NCBI GenBank assembly: GCA_002631855.1
Contig: NTLF01000020.1
Span: 124,001-188,000 of the forward strand
Length of the DNA stretch: 64,000 bases
Direction of reading: 5' to 3'
Source of the DNA: Zunongwangia sp. ESRF-bin46
Lineage (GTDB): Bacteria > Bacteroidota > Bacteroidia > Flavobacteriales > Flavobacteriaceae
Shown: positions 8,972 to 18,773 of the stretch, one piece after another
Numbering within the stretch: the first letter of the stretch is position 1
Layout: every line of letters begins with the position of its first letter
Translations under genes and position numbers: made by a program
The notes under the pieces: generated by a model
The model's input: only the letters and a program-made list of their open reading frames with translations
What the model was told of the DNA's origin: nothing
Databases searched by the model: none

Positions 8972-10309
8972 ATGGCAGGACGGTTAGTGATTTTAGGGGC
9001 CGGTGAAAGTGGAGTAGGAACGGCTTTGTTAGGAAAGAAAAAAGGATTTGAAGTCTTTGTTTCAGACTTCGGAAAAATAAAGGAAACGTATAAACAAGTT
9101 CTTATACATAATGAGATTGAGTGGGAAGAAGAAGGCCATACAGAAGAAAAAGTGCTTTCGGCAGATATTGTAATGAAAAGCCCAGGAATTCCCGATACGG
9201 CTAAAATTGTTAAAAAACTCAAAGAAAAGGGGGTTAAAGTGATTTCTGAAATTGAATTTGCTTCAACATATACCGAAGCAACCATCGTAGGGATTACCGG
9301 AAGCAATGGAAAAACCACAACCGCAACGCTAACTTATGAAGTACTTAAAAACGGCGGCTTGAATGTCGCTTTGGGTGGAAACATAGGAAAAAGTTTTGCA
9401 GAGCAGGTTTCTGAAGAAAAGTTTACAAGCTATGTGTTGGAGTTAAGTAGCTTTCAATTGGACGGAATTGAAACATTTAAACCACATATAGCTGTTTTAA
9501 CCAATATTACGCCGGATCATTTAGATAGGTATGATCACGATTTCAGTAAATACATTGCTGCAAAATTTAGAATAGCAATGAATCAAACAGCTGACGATTA
9601 TTTTATTTATGACGCAGATGATAAAGTGATTACAAAATGGCTTTCAGAGCACCCAATACAATCTCAGTTACTGCCTTTTTCAGCAAAAAAAGAGCTGAAA
9701 CAAGGTGCATATATAAAAAACAACGAAATAATAATAACAATAGATAATAACCAATTTACTATGCCAATCTCAACGTTAGGTTTACAAGGAGAACACAATA
9801 CAAAAAATGCTATGGCAGCTTCGACTGTCGCTAAACTTTTAAAGATTAGAAAAGCGACCATCCGCGAATCGATGGAAAGCTTTCAAGGTGTTGAACACCG
9901 TCTTGAAAAAGTATTAAAGATTAATAACGTGATGTACATCAACGACTCTAAAGCTACGAATGTGAATGCTACATTTTATGCTTTAGATAGTATGGAAAGC
10001 CCAACCGTTTGGATTGTTGGAGGTGTAGATAAAGGAAACGATTACTCGGATTTACTTCCGCTGGTAAATGAAAAAGTAAAAGCCATTGTTTGTTTAGGAA
10101 TTGACAATGAAAAATTAACCAAGCAGTTTGGGAACATTGTCGATATGATGGTAGAAACACAATCCATGCAAGAAGCAGTACAAATAGCATACCGATTGGC
10201 AGAGCGAGGCGATAATGTGCTGTTGTCACCAGCGTGTGCAAGTTTCGATTTGTTTACAAACTATGAAGATAGAGGAAGACAGTTTAAAGAGTCAGTAAGG
10301 CTTTTATAA
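8972..10309 (+). CDS. murD: UDP-MurNAc-L-alanine : D-glutamate ligase MurD
   Basis: 445 residues. The N-terminal Rossmann-like domain begins GRLVILGAGESGVGTALLGK, the central domain has the P-loop GITGSNGKTTTAT near residue 108 and the ligase signature TNITPDHLDRY near residue 177, and the C-terminal domain has NDSKATNVNATFYALDS near residue 320 and SPACASFDLF near residue 425. It adds D-glutamate to UDP-MurNAc-L-Ala in the cytoplasm. The order mraY-murD-ftsW is the normal dcw order. Confidence 0.96.
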   Translation: MAGRLVILGAGESGVGTALLGKKKGFEVFVSDFGKIKETYKQVLIHNEIEWEEEGHTEEKVLSADIVMKSPGIPDTAKIVKKLKEKGVKVISEIEFASTYTEATIVGITGSNGKTTTATLTYEVLKNGGLNVALGGNIGKSFAEQVSEEKFTSYVLELSSFQLDGIETFKPHIAVLTNITPDHLDRYDHDFSKYIAAKFRIAMNQTADDYFIYDADDKVITKWLSEHPIQSQLLPFSAKKELKQGAYIKNNEIIITIDNNQFTMPISTLGLQGEHNTKNAMAASTVAKLLKIRKATIRESMESFQGVEHRLEKVLKINNVMYINDSKATNVNATFYALDSMESPTVWIVGGVDKGNDYSDLLPLVNEKVKAIVCLGIDNEKLTKQFGNIVDMMVETQSMQEAVQIAYRLAERGDNVLLSPACASFDLFTNYEDRGRQFKESVRLL

Positions 10310-10327
10310 AAAATAAGAAGAATACCA

Positions 10328-11521
10328 ATGCGGGAAATATTTCAACATATTAAAGGGGATCGAGTGATTTGGGCCACTGTGGCACTATTGGCTGTGTTTT
10401 CCTTTTTGCCTGTATATAGCGCCAGTAGTAATTTGGCCTATTTATATGGAGATGGAAGCACCTTGCCGTATTTACTCAAACATTTTGCACATTTGTTGTT
10501 AGGGTTTGCCATTTTATATGGCGTGCATAAAATCCCGTTTCATTATTTTAGAGGTCTGTCCATTATTGCGTTGCCATTGGTTGTGGTATTGTTATTATTA
10601 ACGTTAGGACAAGGAACTACTATTGATGGAGCAAATGCTAGTCGCTGGATTCGTGTGCCTTTTGTAGGTGTTACCTTTCAGACTTCCACATTGGCGGCGG
10701 TTGTTTTATTAACCTATGTAGCCCGGTATTTATCTAAAATTAAAGGGGAAACTGTAACTTTTAAAGAAACGTTGCTTCCATTATGGTTGCCAGTATTTGT
10801 AGTATTAGCATTAATACTTCCAGCTAACTTTTCAACCACGGCCATCATATTTGCAATGGTAGTTGTATTAGTGTTTGTAGGAGGATATCCAATTAAATAT
10901 TTAGGAATCATTCTAGGTGCAGGTTTATTATGTTTAACCTTGTTTGTCTTGACTGCAAAAGCCTTTCCAGGGGTGTTTCCAAATAGGGTAGATACGTGGA
11001 TAAGTCGAGTAGAAAACTTTACCGACGGAGAAGATACCGAGGCAGATTATCAGATTGAAAAAGCAAAAATAGCTATCGCTTCTGGAGGAATTACGGGATT
11101 AGGTCCTGGTAAAAGTGTTCAGAAAAACTTTTTACCGCAATCCTCTTCCGATTTTATTTACGCAATTATAGTTGAAGAATTTGGCTTAGTTGGAGCCTTG
11201 TTTTTAATGTCATTATACCTGTTTTTGTTATTCAGATTGGTAATAGTGGCGCACAAATCAAACTCTATTTTCGGAAAATTATTAGTGATAGGCGTAGGAT
11301 TACCTATTGTGTTTCAGGCATTGATTAATATGGCTGTAGCAGTCGAATTATTTCCGGTAACGGGGCAGACATTACCTTTGGTAAGTAGTGGTGGAAGTTC
11401 TATTTGGATGACGTGCTTAGCAATAGGAATGGTATTAAGCGTAAGTGCCAACCGGCAAATAAAGAAAGAGAAAGAAGAACGGGAAGAAAACCCATTAGAT
11501 ATTTTAAGTGAAACCATATAA
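10328..11521 (+). CDS. ftsW: Septal peptidoglycan polymerase FtsW (SEDS family)
   Basis: 397 residues, about ten membrane segments, no signal peptide. SEDS signatures are visible: [11 protein letters not shown] near residue 100, the catalytic-loop region with [26 protein letters not shown] around residues 234-258, and the C-terminal [14 protein letters not shown] near residue 345. Within a dcw cluster and before murG the paralogue is FtsW rather than RodA. It would polymerise lipid II together with FtsI. The C-terminal cytoplasmic tail ([15 protein letters not shown]) is charged. Its end overlaps murG by 14 bases. Confidence 0.93.
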   Translation: MREIFQHIKGDRVIWATVALLAVFSFLPVYSASSNLAYLYGDGSTLPYLLKHFAHLLLGFAILYGVHKIPFHYFRGLSIIALPLVVVLLLLTLGQGTTIDGANASRWIRVPFVGVTFQTSTLAAVVLLTYVARYLSKIKGETVTFKETLLPLWLPVFVVLALILPANFSTTAIIFAMVVVLVFVGGYPIKYLGIILGAGLLCLTLFVLTAKAFPGVFPNRVDTWISRVENFTDGEDTEADYQIEKAKIAIASGGITGLGPGKSVQKNFLPQSSSDFIYAIIVEEFGLVGALFLMSLYLFLLFRLVIVAHKSNSIFGKLLVIGVGLPIVFQALINMAVAVELFPVTGQTLPLVSSGGSSIWMTCLAIGMVLSVSANRQIKKEKEEREENPLDILSETI

Positions 11522-12614
11522 ATTCATCATATCAGGCGGCGGAACCGGAGGGCATATCTATCCGGCGATTGCAATTGCAGACGAACTTCAGCAACGGTAT
11601 CCTGAAGCGGAATTCTTGTTTGTTGGGGCGGAGGATAGAATGGAAATGGAGAAAGTACCCCAGGCTGGTTACAAGATTGAAGGATTATGGATTTCAGGAT
11701 TGCAGCGAAAACTCAGTTTAAAAAACTTGATGTTTCCTTTTAAATTGATTTCAAGTTTATTGAAGTCTAGAAAAATATTAAAAAAGTTTAAACCTACTGT
11801 TGCTATTGGAACAGGAGGGTATGCAAGTGCACCGTTATTACGAAGTGCTTCACAGAAGGGAATTCCTTGTTTAATTCAAGAGCAGAATAGCCATGCGGGA
11901 ATTACAAACAAATGGTTGAGTAGCAAAGCGAGTGCTATTTGTGTAGCCTATAACAAGATGGAGAAGTTTTTCCCTTCTGAAAAAATAGTGTTTACAGGAA
12001 ATCCGGTACGACAAGATTTAATTGATATTTCAGAAAAAAGAAGTGAAGCACAACAGTTTTTCAATCTAGATGGGAGTAAAAAAACATTGTTGGTGTTAGG
12101 CGGAAGTTTAGGTGCCAAAAAGATCAATGAGCTTATCAATACTTCGCTTTCATTTTTTGAAGAAAAAAACGTTCAGGTTGTTTGGCAGTGCGGGAAGTTT
12201 TACGAAGAAACTTATAAAAACAAATCTACTGAAACGATTCAAGTTCATGCCTATTTAAATAGGATGGATTTGGCGTATGCAGCGGCAGATATTATTATTT
12301 CAAGAGCAGGCGCTTTATCGGTTTCCGAATTATGTTTGGTAGGGAAACCGGTGATTTTTATTCCATCGCCTAATGTGGCAGAAGATCACCAAACTAAAAA
12401 TGCGCAAGCTGTTTCAGAAAATAATGCGGCTATTTTGTTAAAAGAAAATCAATTGGACGAACATTTTGAAAGGAATTTTTCAGCTTTGCTTTCTTCCGAA
12501 GAAAAGCAAAAAGAACTTTCAGAAAATATAAAGAAAATGGCAAAACCAAATGCCACGAAAGATATTGTTAGAGAAATTGAAAAGCTAATTTCTAAACAAA
12601 AAACGAGTTATTAA
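11508..12614 (+). CDS. murG: UDP-GlcNAc : undecaprenyl-PP-MurNAc-pentapeptide GlcNAc transferase MurG
   Basis: 368-residue GT28 (GT-B fold) enzyme that converts lipid I into lipid II at the inner leaflet. The N-terminal glycine loop [17 protein letters not shown] is at residue 8, a second one [11 protein letters not shown] is near residue 101, [15 protein letters not shown] near residue 123 and the UDP-GlcNAc site [17 protein letters not shown] near residue 265 with the EDHQTKNA helix. It overlaps ftsW by 14 bases and is followed immediately by murC with no gap. Confidence 0.96.
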   Translation: MKPYKFIISGGGTGGHIYPAIAIADELQQRYPEAEFLFVGAEDRMEMEKVPQAGYKIEGLWISGLQRKLSLKNLMFPFKLISSLLKSRKILKKFKPTVAIGTGGYASAPLLRSASQKGIPCLIQEQNSHAGITNKWLSSKASAICVAYNKMEKFFPSEKIVFTGNPVRQDLIDISEKRSEAQQFFNLDGSKKTLLVLGGSLGAKKINELINTSLSFFEEKNVQVVWQCGKFYEETYKNKSTETIQVHAYLNRMDLAYAAADIIISRAGALSVSELCLVGKPVIFIPSPNVAEDHQTKNAQAVSENNAAILLKENQLDEHFERNFSALLSSEEKQKELSENIKKMAKPNATKDIVREIEKLISKQKTSY

Positions 12615-13967
12615 ATGAAGAATTTATATAACATAGAAACACTTTATTTTATCGGTATTGGCGGTATCGGGATGAGTGCGTTAGCTCGTTATTGCAAATT
12701 AAAAGGCTATCATGTTTTAGGGTACGATAGACTAGAGAGTGCTATTACTGAAACATTAGAGGAGGAAGATATTTCGGTGTCATTTATCGATTCTGTAGAA
12801 GCGATTTCAAAGGAAAGCTTTGACAAAGAAAAAACTCTAGTGGTGTATACCCCGGCTGTAAAGCAAAACAACATTCTTTCTTGGTTTAAGGGGCAAGATT
12901 ATAAAATAATAAAACGAGCAGCTTTGTTAGGTGAGGTTACCAAAGATACCTTTTGCTTGGCTGTTGCTGGAACCCACGGGAAGACTACAACTTCAGCGAT
13001 TTTAGGTCATTTATTAGCTGAAACAGGGATGGCAGTTACGGCATTTCTAGGTGGTATTTCTGAAAACTACAACTCAAACTTTATCTCAAACGGTACGTTA
13101 ATAACGGTAGTTGAAGCCGACGAGTTTGATCGTTCTTTTATGCAATTACGGCCTGATATTGCTTGTATTACTTCTATGGATCCCGACCATTTAGATGTTT
13201 ACGGCGATGTTTCAGAATTTGAAAAAACATTTAAGGATTTTGCTGCTTTGGTTTCTGAAAAAGAGCATTTATTACTTAAAAAGGGGTTGCCTTTAAAAGG
13301 AAATACTGTTGGGATTGAAGAAGAGGCAGATTATGATGCACAAAATGTTCGAATTGAAAATGGCGGCTATGTTTTCAATTTAAAAACACCAACAAGAGTA
13401 TTAAAAGATTTAAAATTTTTCCTTCCCGGAAAACATAACCTACATAATGCTGTAACAGCTCTGGGTATGGCGATTTTAGCAGGTTCCCCAACCCGTCGTC
13501 TACCCGAAGCGTTACAAAGTTTTAAAGGAGTGCAGCGTCGATTTTCTTATAAAATTAAAACCGATGATTTGGTGTTGATTGATGATTATGCGCATCACCC
13601 TACCGAATTAAGCGCATTATACCAAGCTGTAACCGAAATGTACCCTGAAGAGGAGAAATTGATTGTTTTTCAGCCACATCTTTTTAGCCGAACAAGAGAT
13701 TTTGCTGATGGATTTGCTGAAAGCTTGTCAAAATTTGATGAGATAATCCTGTTAGATATCTATCCAGCACGAGAAGAACCTATGGAAGGAATTACCTCAA
13801 AATGGTTGTTAGAAAAGATTGATTCAGATAAAAAAAGATTGGTGTCAAAAGTGGATTTAGCACAGAGGATAAAAGACTCAAACTGTAAGATAAAAGTAAT
13901 GGCAGGTGCGGGTGATATTGGTGTTGAAGTGGATAAGGTGAAAAAATATTTAGAAAATGAAGCGTAG
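12615..13967 (+). CDS. murC: UDP-MurNAc : L-alanine ligase MurC
   Basis: 450 residues. The N-terminal domain begins YFIGIGGIGMSALARYCK, the P-loop is VAGTHGKTTTSAIL near residue 117, VEADEFDRSF and SMDPDHLDVYGD mark the central domain and DDYAHHPTE near residue 322 the C-terminal one; all are MurC hallmarks. It makes UDP-MurNAc-L-Ala, the first cytoplasmic amino-acid addition. The start codon follows the murG stop directly, and the 3' end overlaps ftsQ by 11 bases. In many bacteria murB and ddl follow here; both are missing from this cluster. Confidence 0.96.
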   Translation: MKNLYNIETLYFIGIGGIGMSALARYCKLKGYHVLGYDRLESAITETLEEEDISVSFIDSVEAISKESFDKEKTLVVYTPAVKQNNILSWFKGQDYKIIKRAALLGEVTKDTFCLAVAGTHGKTTTSAILGHLLAETGMAVTAFLGGISENYNSNFISNGTLITVVEADEFDRSFMQLRPDIACITSMDPDHLDVYGDVSEFEKTFKDFAALVSEKEHLLLKKGLPLKGNTVGIEEEADYDAQNVRIENGGYVFNLKTPTRVLKDLKFFLPGKHNLHNAVTALGMAILAGSPTRRLPEALQSFKGVQRRFSYKIKTDDLVLIDDYAHHPTELSALYQAVTEMYPEEEKLIVFQPHLFSRTRDFADGFAESLSKFDEIILLDIYPAREEPMEGITSKWLLEKIDSDKKRLVSKVDLAQRIKDSNCKIKVMAGAGDIGVEVDKVKKYLENEA

Positions 13968-14673
13968 TTGGGAGTACATAAAATTTGTATTGCTATTTGG
14001 CTTAGTTGTGTTTTTATTCAGCTTTACCAAACAACGAAATAGTAGCAGAAATCTAACAAAAACCAACATAGAATTTTTAGATGAAGGCATCCCTTTTATT
14101 ACTCGTAATACAGTTAATAAATTGTTGATACAAAATTACGACAGTGTTACGAGCATCCGAAAAGAAAAGGTAGTTTTGAAAGAGGTGGAGTCTCGTTTGC
14201 TTGAGAATGAAATGATACGCAATGCAGACGTGTTTATAAGCTTAAATGGAACACTTGGAGCTAAAATAACACAAAGAAAACCGTTAGGTAGAGTGGCTGC
14301 TTCACCAGATTATTACATTGATGATGAGGGAAAAAAAATGCCTTTGTCTTCGGTTTATACAGCAAGAGTGCCATTGATAACTGGAGTTGCAAAATCCAAT
14401 TTCAATGAATTAACCCCGTTACTAATTGCAATAAACCAAGACCCGTTTATGAAAAGTAGTATAGTAGGGCTAGAGCTTCAACAAAATGGGGAAATTGTAT
14501 TACGGTTGCGAAAACATGATTTTAAAGTGCTCTTTGGAAAACCAAAAGCCATAGCCAATAAGTTTCAGAACTTTAAGGCATTTTACAAGAAAACAAAACA
14601 AGATAATAAGCTTTCAAGCTATAAGTTGGTCAATTTACAATTTGGGGACCAAGTAGTAGCAACAAAAATTTAA
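13957..14673 (+). CDS. ftsQ: Cell division protein FtsQ/DivIB
   Basis: 238-residue bitopic protein: short cytoplasmic N-terminus, membrane segment at about residues 9-25 (FVLLFGLVVFLFSFTK), then a periplasmic domain with a POTRA-like first part (ITRNTVNKLLIQNYDSV, NADVFISLNGTLGAKITQ) and a beta domain. The motif ITQRKPLGRV is close to the FtsQ family consensus. Sequence conservation is low, so the call also rests on its place between murC and ftsA. Three bases separate it from ftsA. Confidence 0.9.
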   Translation: MKRSWEYIKFVLLFGLVVFLFSFTKQRNSSRNLTKTNIEFLDEGIPFITRNTVNKLLIQNYDSVTSIRKEKVVLKEVESRLLENEMIRNADVFISLNGTLGAKITQRKPLGRVAASPDYYIDDEGKKMPLSSVYTARVPLITGVAKSNFNELTPLLIAINQDPFMKSSIVGLELQQNGEIVLRLRKHDFKVLFGKPKAIANKFQNFKAFYKKTKQDNKLSSYKLVNLQFGDQVVATKI

Positions 14674-14676
14674 GCG

Positions 14677-16011
14677 ATGGAAAACGAGAACATAGCTGTA
14701 GGATTAGACATTGGAACCACAAAAATTGTTGCCATGATAGGCCGTAAAAATGAATACGGTAAAATGGAGATTTTAGGAGTAGGAAGGTCTAAAAGTTTAG
14801 GTGTACATAGAGGTGTAGTAAACAATATTACCCAAACTATACAGTCCATACAACAAGCTGTGCAAGATGCTGAAACGTCCTCAGGAATGAAGATTGACAA
14901 TGTAATGGTAGGTATTGCTGGTCAACATATACGAAGTTTACAACATAGTGATTATATAACCCGTAGTGATAGTGACGAAGTAATTGACGAAGCAGATATT
15001 GAACGTCTTTGTAACCAAGTGCATAAGCTAGTTATGTTGCCTGGTGAAGAAATAATTCACGTACTTCCACAAGATTTTAAAGTAGACGGACAAGCTGAAA
15101 TAAAGGAGCCAATCGGCATGTATGGGGGGCGTTTAGAGGCTAACTTCCACGTAGTGGTAGGTCAGGTTTCCTCAATTAGAAATGTAGGAAGGTGTATTAA
15201 AAGTGCTGGTTTAAATCTTTCGGCGATTACTTTAGAGCCGTTGGCTTCGGCAAATGCAGTTTTGAGCAGGGAAGAAAAAGAAGCTGGTGTAGCGCTAATA
15301 GATATAGGTGGCGGTACAACAGATTTAGCCATTTTTAAAGATGGGATTATTCGTCACACAGCAGTTATCCCTTTTGGTGGTGGTGTAATAACAGAAGATA
15401 TAAAAGAAGGCTGTTCCATTATCGAAAAACAAGCCGAATTACTGAAAATCAAATTTGGATCTGCCTGGCCAGGTGAGAATAAAGAAAACGAAATAGTTTC
15501 TATACCAGGTTTGCGAGGAAGAGAGCCTAAAGAAATTACACTTAAAAACCTTTCAAAAATAATTCATGCACGAGTTGTTGAAATTATTGAACAAGTGTAC
15601 TTAGAGATAAAAAATTACGGTCACGAAGAACAAAAGAAAAAATTAATCGCAGGGATTGTATTAACTGGTGGCGGTGCACAATTACAGCATTTAAAGCAAC
15701 TCGTAGAATATATAACTGGAATGGATACGCGTATTGGATATCCAAATGAGCATTTAGCAGGTGGTAGCGATGATGAAACCACAAGCCCAACTTATGCTAC
15801 GGCTGTAGGATTAGTGCTTAGCAGTATTAATGATCAAGAAAAAAAGCAGCAAAAGCAGCAAGAAAAACAAGTTGAAGCTTCTGAAACAGTCGAAACAGAT
15901 GATGTTGATCCATCAACTACTAAAGAAGAAAAAGAACAACCAAAAGAGCGCAAACGTTTTCTAGATAAATGGGCTGAAAAGTTCAAAGAATTTTTAGATA
16001 ACGCAGAATAA
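14677..16011 (+). CDS. ftsA: Cell division protein FtsA
   Basis: 444-residue actin-like ATPase that tethers FtsZ to the membrane. It begins NIAVGLDIGTTKIVAMIGR, the SHS2/1C domain follows, and the phosphate-2 motif VALIDIGGGTTDLAIF is near residue 205, with ADENOSINE-type motif IVLTGGGAQLQHL near residue 326. A low-complexity, Gln/Glu-rich linker (about residues 388-425) leads to a basic amphipathic C-terminal helix KRFLDKWAEKFKEFLDNAE, the expected membrane-targeting element. The gap to ftsZ is 44 bases. Confidence 0.96.
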   Translation: MENENIAVGLDIGTTKIVAMIGRKNEYGKMEILGVGRSKSLGVHRGVVNNITQTIQSIQQAVQDAETSSGMKIDNVMVGIAGQHIRSLQHSDYITRSDSDEVIDEADIERLCNQVHKLVMLPGEEIIHVLPQDFKVDGQAEIKEPIGMYGGRLEANFHVVVGQVSSIRNVGRCIKSAGLNLSAITLEPLASANAVLSREEKEAGVALIDIGGGTTDLAIFKDGIIRHTAVIPFGGGVITEDIKEGCSIIEKQAELLKIKFGSAWPGENKENEIVSIPGLRGREPKEITLKNLSKIIHARVVEIIEQVYLEIKNYGHEEQKKKLIAGIVLTGGGAQLQHLKQLVEYITGMDTRIGYPNEHLAGGSDDETTSPTYATAVGLVLSSINDQEKKQQKQQEKQVEASETVETDDVDPSTTKEEKEQPKERKRFLDKWAEKFKEFLDNAE

Positions 16012-16055
16012 AAAATTAAAAAGAAAGAAAAAGGAACCTCACAAAAATAAATAAT

Positions 16056-18107
16056 ATGAGCAGCAACACAGATTTTGATAACATTTCGTTCGATCTGCCC
16101 AAAAACCAATCAAATGTCATTAAGGTAATTGGCGTTGGTGGTGGTGGTAGCAATGCAATCAATCACATGTTTAACCAAGGAATTAAAGGGGTTGATTTTG
16201 TGATTTGCAATACTGATGCACAAGCACTTGAAAACAGTTCTGTGCCTATTAAAATACAATTAGGTGTTTCCTTGACCGAAGGGTTGGGGGCAGGAGCAAA
16301 TCCGCAAATAGGGGAGCAGTCCGCTATGGAAAGTATGGAGGAGATTAAAGGTATGCTCACTACAAATACCAAAATGATTTTCATCACGGCCGGAATGGGT
16401 GGTGGTACAGGTACAGGGGCAGCGCCAATTATAGCTAAAATGGCGAAAGAGTTGGATATTCTAACCGTTGGAATTGTTACTATCCCGTTTCAGTTTGAAG
16501 GAAAAACACGTAACGAACAAGCTCAAATTGGTGTGGAGAAATTACGTCAAAACTGTGATTCTCTAATTGTAATAAACAACAATAAACTGCGAGAGGTATA
16601 CGGAAATCTTGGTTTTAAGGCCGGTTTTTCAAAAGCAGACGAAGTACTTGCCACAGCTGCACGTGGTATTGCTGAAGTTATAACACACCATTATACACAA
16701 AACATTGACTTGCGTGATGCCAAAACAGTACTTGCCAATAGCGGTACTGCTATAATGGGTAGTGCAAGTGCAACTGGGGCAAAACGAGCAAGTGAGGCTA
16801 TAGGTAAAGCTTTAGATTCCCCATTATTAAATGACAATAAAATAAAAGGTGCCAAAAACGTATTGTTGCTTATCGTTTCAGGTAGCGAAGAAATAACCAT
16901 TGATGAAATAGGTGAAATAAGTGACCATATTCAAGACGAAGCGGGTCATAGCGCCAATATTATTATGGGTGTAGGGGAAGATACAGAGCTCGAAGGAGCT
17001 ATTGGTATTACCGTTATTGCTACCGGATTTAATGCGGAACAACAAGACGATATTGTAAATACTGAAAGTAAAAAAATTATCCATACACTTGAAGAAGAGC
17101 AAAAAGCAGAACAAGATTTATCTGTAAAGCAAGGTGCAACCCGTGTTGAATTGCCTAAAAAAGATAAACCTGTAAAAGAGGAAAAACCAATCATTAAGCA
17201 TACTTTATTTGAAGAAGAGGAGGTTGAGGATAAAATGCCTCCGGTTTCTGAAGTAAAAAAACCAAAAACTGAAGCATCACTTCCTTTTGAAGGATATATA
17301 GAGACATCAGAATTGTTGAAAAACATAGATGTTTCTTACGAAGAGATTGATATTCATCATATTGCAGAGTTTGAGCAATTGGTGATTAATGAAATGGATG
17401 TAAATGACTTTGTAATTGTAGAACCTAATAAGAATATTCAGAAAAAAGAAGAAACACCTATTTCTGAAAACACTGAACAAAAACAAAAATCAGTTTCAGA
17501 TAATGAGGATCAGATGCTTATGTTCGATCTTCCGGTAAACCCTGTTTCAGATTCAAGCAAAAGGTATAGAAAAGAAGATGAGGATCAAGAAACGTTGACA
17601 TCAGATGTTGAAGATATAAAAGTGAACGATCATGTAGAGGTAATACCAGTTACTGAATTTTCAAACGAAGGCGTAAAGCGATACAGCTTAGACGACTATC
17701 AAGAGAAAGAAGAAGAACTTTTAAATGCGAAACCTAATGCCAAAACAGATAAAGCGGCAGAAGAAGAGTTAGTTTTTGAAAAGAAAACAGTTGCACCTGT
17801 TGAAGAAGAGAAAGAAGATGAGCCTAATGATACAGTAGACCCATTGAACGCCCCGATTTCAAAGTTGCTAAAAGATCGTACAGAAGAGCGTAAAAAGAAA
17901 ATGAAAGACTTTAATTATAAATTCAGAAACAGCGGGTCACGCATAGAGGATATTGAAAACCAACCCGCCTATAAAAGAATGGGAATCGATTTAGATGACA
18001 AAATGGATGCTGATGGATCTCTTTCTCGAACTTCAGTAAACAGCGATGACGATGATGATATAGAATTAAGGAGTAACAACTCTTTTTTGCACGATAATGT
18101 AGATTAA
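16056..18107 (+). CDS. ftsZ: Cell division GTPase FtsZ with long acidic C-terminal linker
   Basis: 683 residues, against about 380-400 in E. coli. Residues 1-320 form the GTPase core: VIGVGGGGSNAINHMF, the tubulin signature GMGGGTGTGAAPIIAK near residue 112, NNNKLREVYG and the synergy-loop region FSKADEVLATAARGIAEVI. From about 320 to 655 there is a charged, low-complexity linker rich in Glu, Lys and Asp. The last residues NNSFLHDNVD likely serve as the C-terminal peptide that binds FtsA; this differs from the proteobacterial form. A terminator follows 22 bases after the stop, so the dcw transcript ends here. Confidence 0.96.
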   Translation: MSSNTDFDNISFDLPKNQSNVIKVIGVGGGGSNAINHMFNQGIKGVDFVICNTDAQALENSSVPIKIQLGVSLTEGLGAGANPQIGEQSAMESMEEIKGMLTTNTKMIFITAGMGGGTGTGAAPIIAKMAKELDILTVGIVTIPFQFEGKTRNEQAQIGVEKLRQNCDSLIVINNNKLREVYGNLGFKAGFSKADEVLATAARGIAEVITHHYTQNIDLRDAKTVLANSGTAIMGSASATGAKRASEAIGKALDSPLLNDNKIKGAKNVLLLIVSGSEEITIDEIGEISDHIQDEAGHSANIIMGVGEDTELEGAIGITVIATGFNAEQQDDIVNTESKKIIHTLEEEQKAEQDLSVKQGATRVELPKKDKPVKEEKPIIKHTLFEEEEVEDKMPPVSEVKKPKTEASLPFEGYIETSELLKNIDVSYEEIDIHHIAEFEQLVINEMDVNDFVIVEPNKNIQKKEETPISENTEQKQKSVSDNEDQMLMFDLPVNPVSDSSKRYRKEDEDQETLTSDVEDIKVNDHVEVIPVTEFSNEGVKRYSLDDYQEKEEELLNAKPNAKTDKAAEEELVFEKKTVAPVEEEKEDEPNDTVDPLNAPISKLLKDRTEERKKKMKDFNYKFRNSGSRIEDIENQPAYKRMGIDLDDKMDADGSLSRTSVNSDDDDDIELRSNNSFLHDNVD

Positions 18108-18129
18108 AACAAACTATTTTATTTCTAAA

Positions 18130-18158
18130 CCCACAAGGCTCGCCTTGTGGGTTTTTTT
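18130..18158 (+). terminator. Rho-independent terminator of the dcw cluster
   Basis: A 10-bp stem CCCACAAGGC / GCCTTGTGGG (18130-18139 with 18142-18151) closed by a very short loop is followed by seven T residues on the plus strand. It lies 22 bases after the ftsZ stop codon. Confidence 0.9.
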
Positions 18159-18182
18159 CTTTAGTAATAAAAACATAATAGC

Positions 18183-18190
18183 TATCTTCG
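18183..18190 (+). promoter_or_regulatory. Candidate -7 element of the yqeY gene
   Basis: TATCTTCG matches TAnnTTTG at all but one base and lies 25 bases before the ATG of the yqeY-like gene, after the ftsZ terminator. Confidence 0.4.
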
Positions 18191-18214
18191 CATACTGTTA
18201 TAAAAACATACAAA

Positions 18215-18664
18215 ATGAGCTTACAGAAGCAGATAATGAACGCTATGAAAGTAGCAATGAAAGAGAAAGACGCTAATGCCCTAGAAGCATTACGGTCAGT
18301 AAAATCAGCATTATTATTAGCACAAACTGAAAGCGGTGCTAAGAAAGAGCTTACGGAAGAAGAGGAAGTAAAATTACTTCAAAAACAAGTAAAACAACGT
18401 AAGGATAGCGCTGCAATTTATAAAGAGCAGGGTAGGGAAGACCTAGCTGAACCTGAATTAAAGCAAGCCGCCATCATTGAAAACTTTTTACCAGATCAAC
18501 TAAGTGAAGAAGAGGTGGCTACAGTTGTAGATGAAATTATTGCCCAAACCGGAGCAGAGTCTATGAAAGATATGGGCAAAGTAATGGGAATGGCAAATAA
18601 GAAATTAGCTGGACAAGCTGATGGGAAAACCATTTCAGGAATAGTTAAAGCAAGACTTAGTTAA
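18215..18664 (+). CDS. GatB/YqeY domain protein
   Basis: 149-residue all-helical protein of the YqeY family: MSLQKQIMNAMKVAMKEKDA at the start, then ALEALRSVKSALLLAQTE and the C-terminal domain DMGKVMGMANKKLAGQADG with GKTISGIVKARLS. The C-terminal part is related to the tRNA-binding tail of GatB and GatE, but free-standing YqeY proteins have no GatB catalytic domain and their role is unproven. In many Bacteroidota yqeY directly follows ftsZ, as here; it has its own likely promoter after the ftsZ terminator. Confidence 0.92.
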   Translation: MSLQKQIMNAMKVAMKEKDANALEALRSVKSALLLAQTESGAKKELTEEEEVKLLQKQVKQRKDSAAIYKEQGREDLAEPELKQAAIIENFLPDQLSEEEVATVVDEIIAQTGAESMKDMGKVMGMANKKLAGQADGKTISGIVKARLS

Positions 18665-18693
18665 TATTAGAAAATTTCCTTCAAGGGAATTGA

Positions 18694-18767
18694 GGCCGCG
18701 TAGTTCAACTGGATAGAATATCAGATTTCGGCTCTGAGGGTTGAGGGTTCGAATCCTTCCGCGGTCA
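18694..18767 (+). tRNA. tRNA-Arg (anticodon TCG)
   Basis: A full 74-base cloverleaf without encoded CCA. Acceptor stem GGCCGCG pairs with CGCGGTC (one G-T), D stem GTTC/GAAT, anticodon stem TCAGA/TCTGA around the loop TTTCGGC, so the anticodon at 18728-18730 is TCG (reads CGA and other CGN codons), T arm GAGGG-TTCGAAT-CCTTC, discriminator A at 18767. It stands alone, followed six bases later by a terminator palindrome. Confidence 0.95.
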
Positions 18768-18773
18768 CTAAAT

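Noticed and set aside
18694-18767. tRNA-Arg as integration site of the SusC/D region
   Set aside because: No repeat of the tRNA 3' end and no integrase were found in the following 7 kb.
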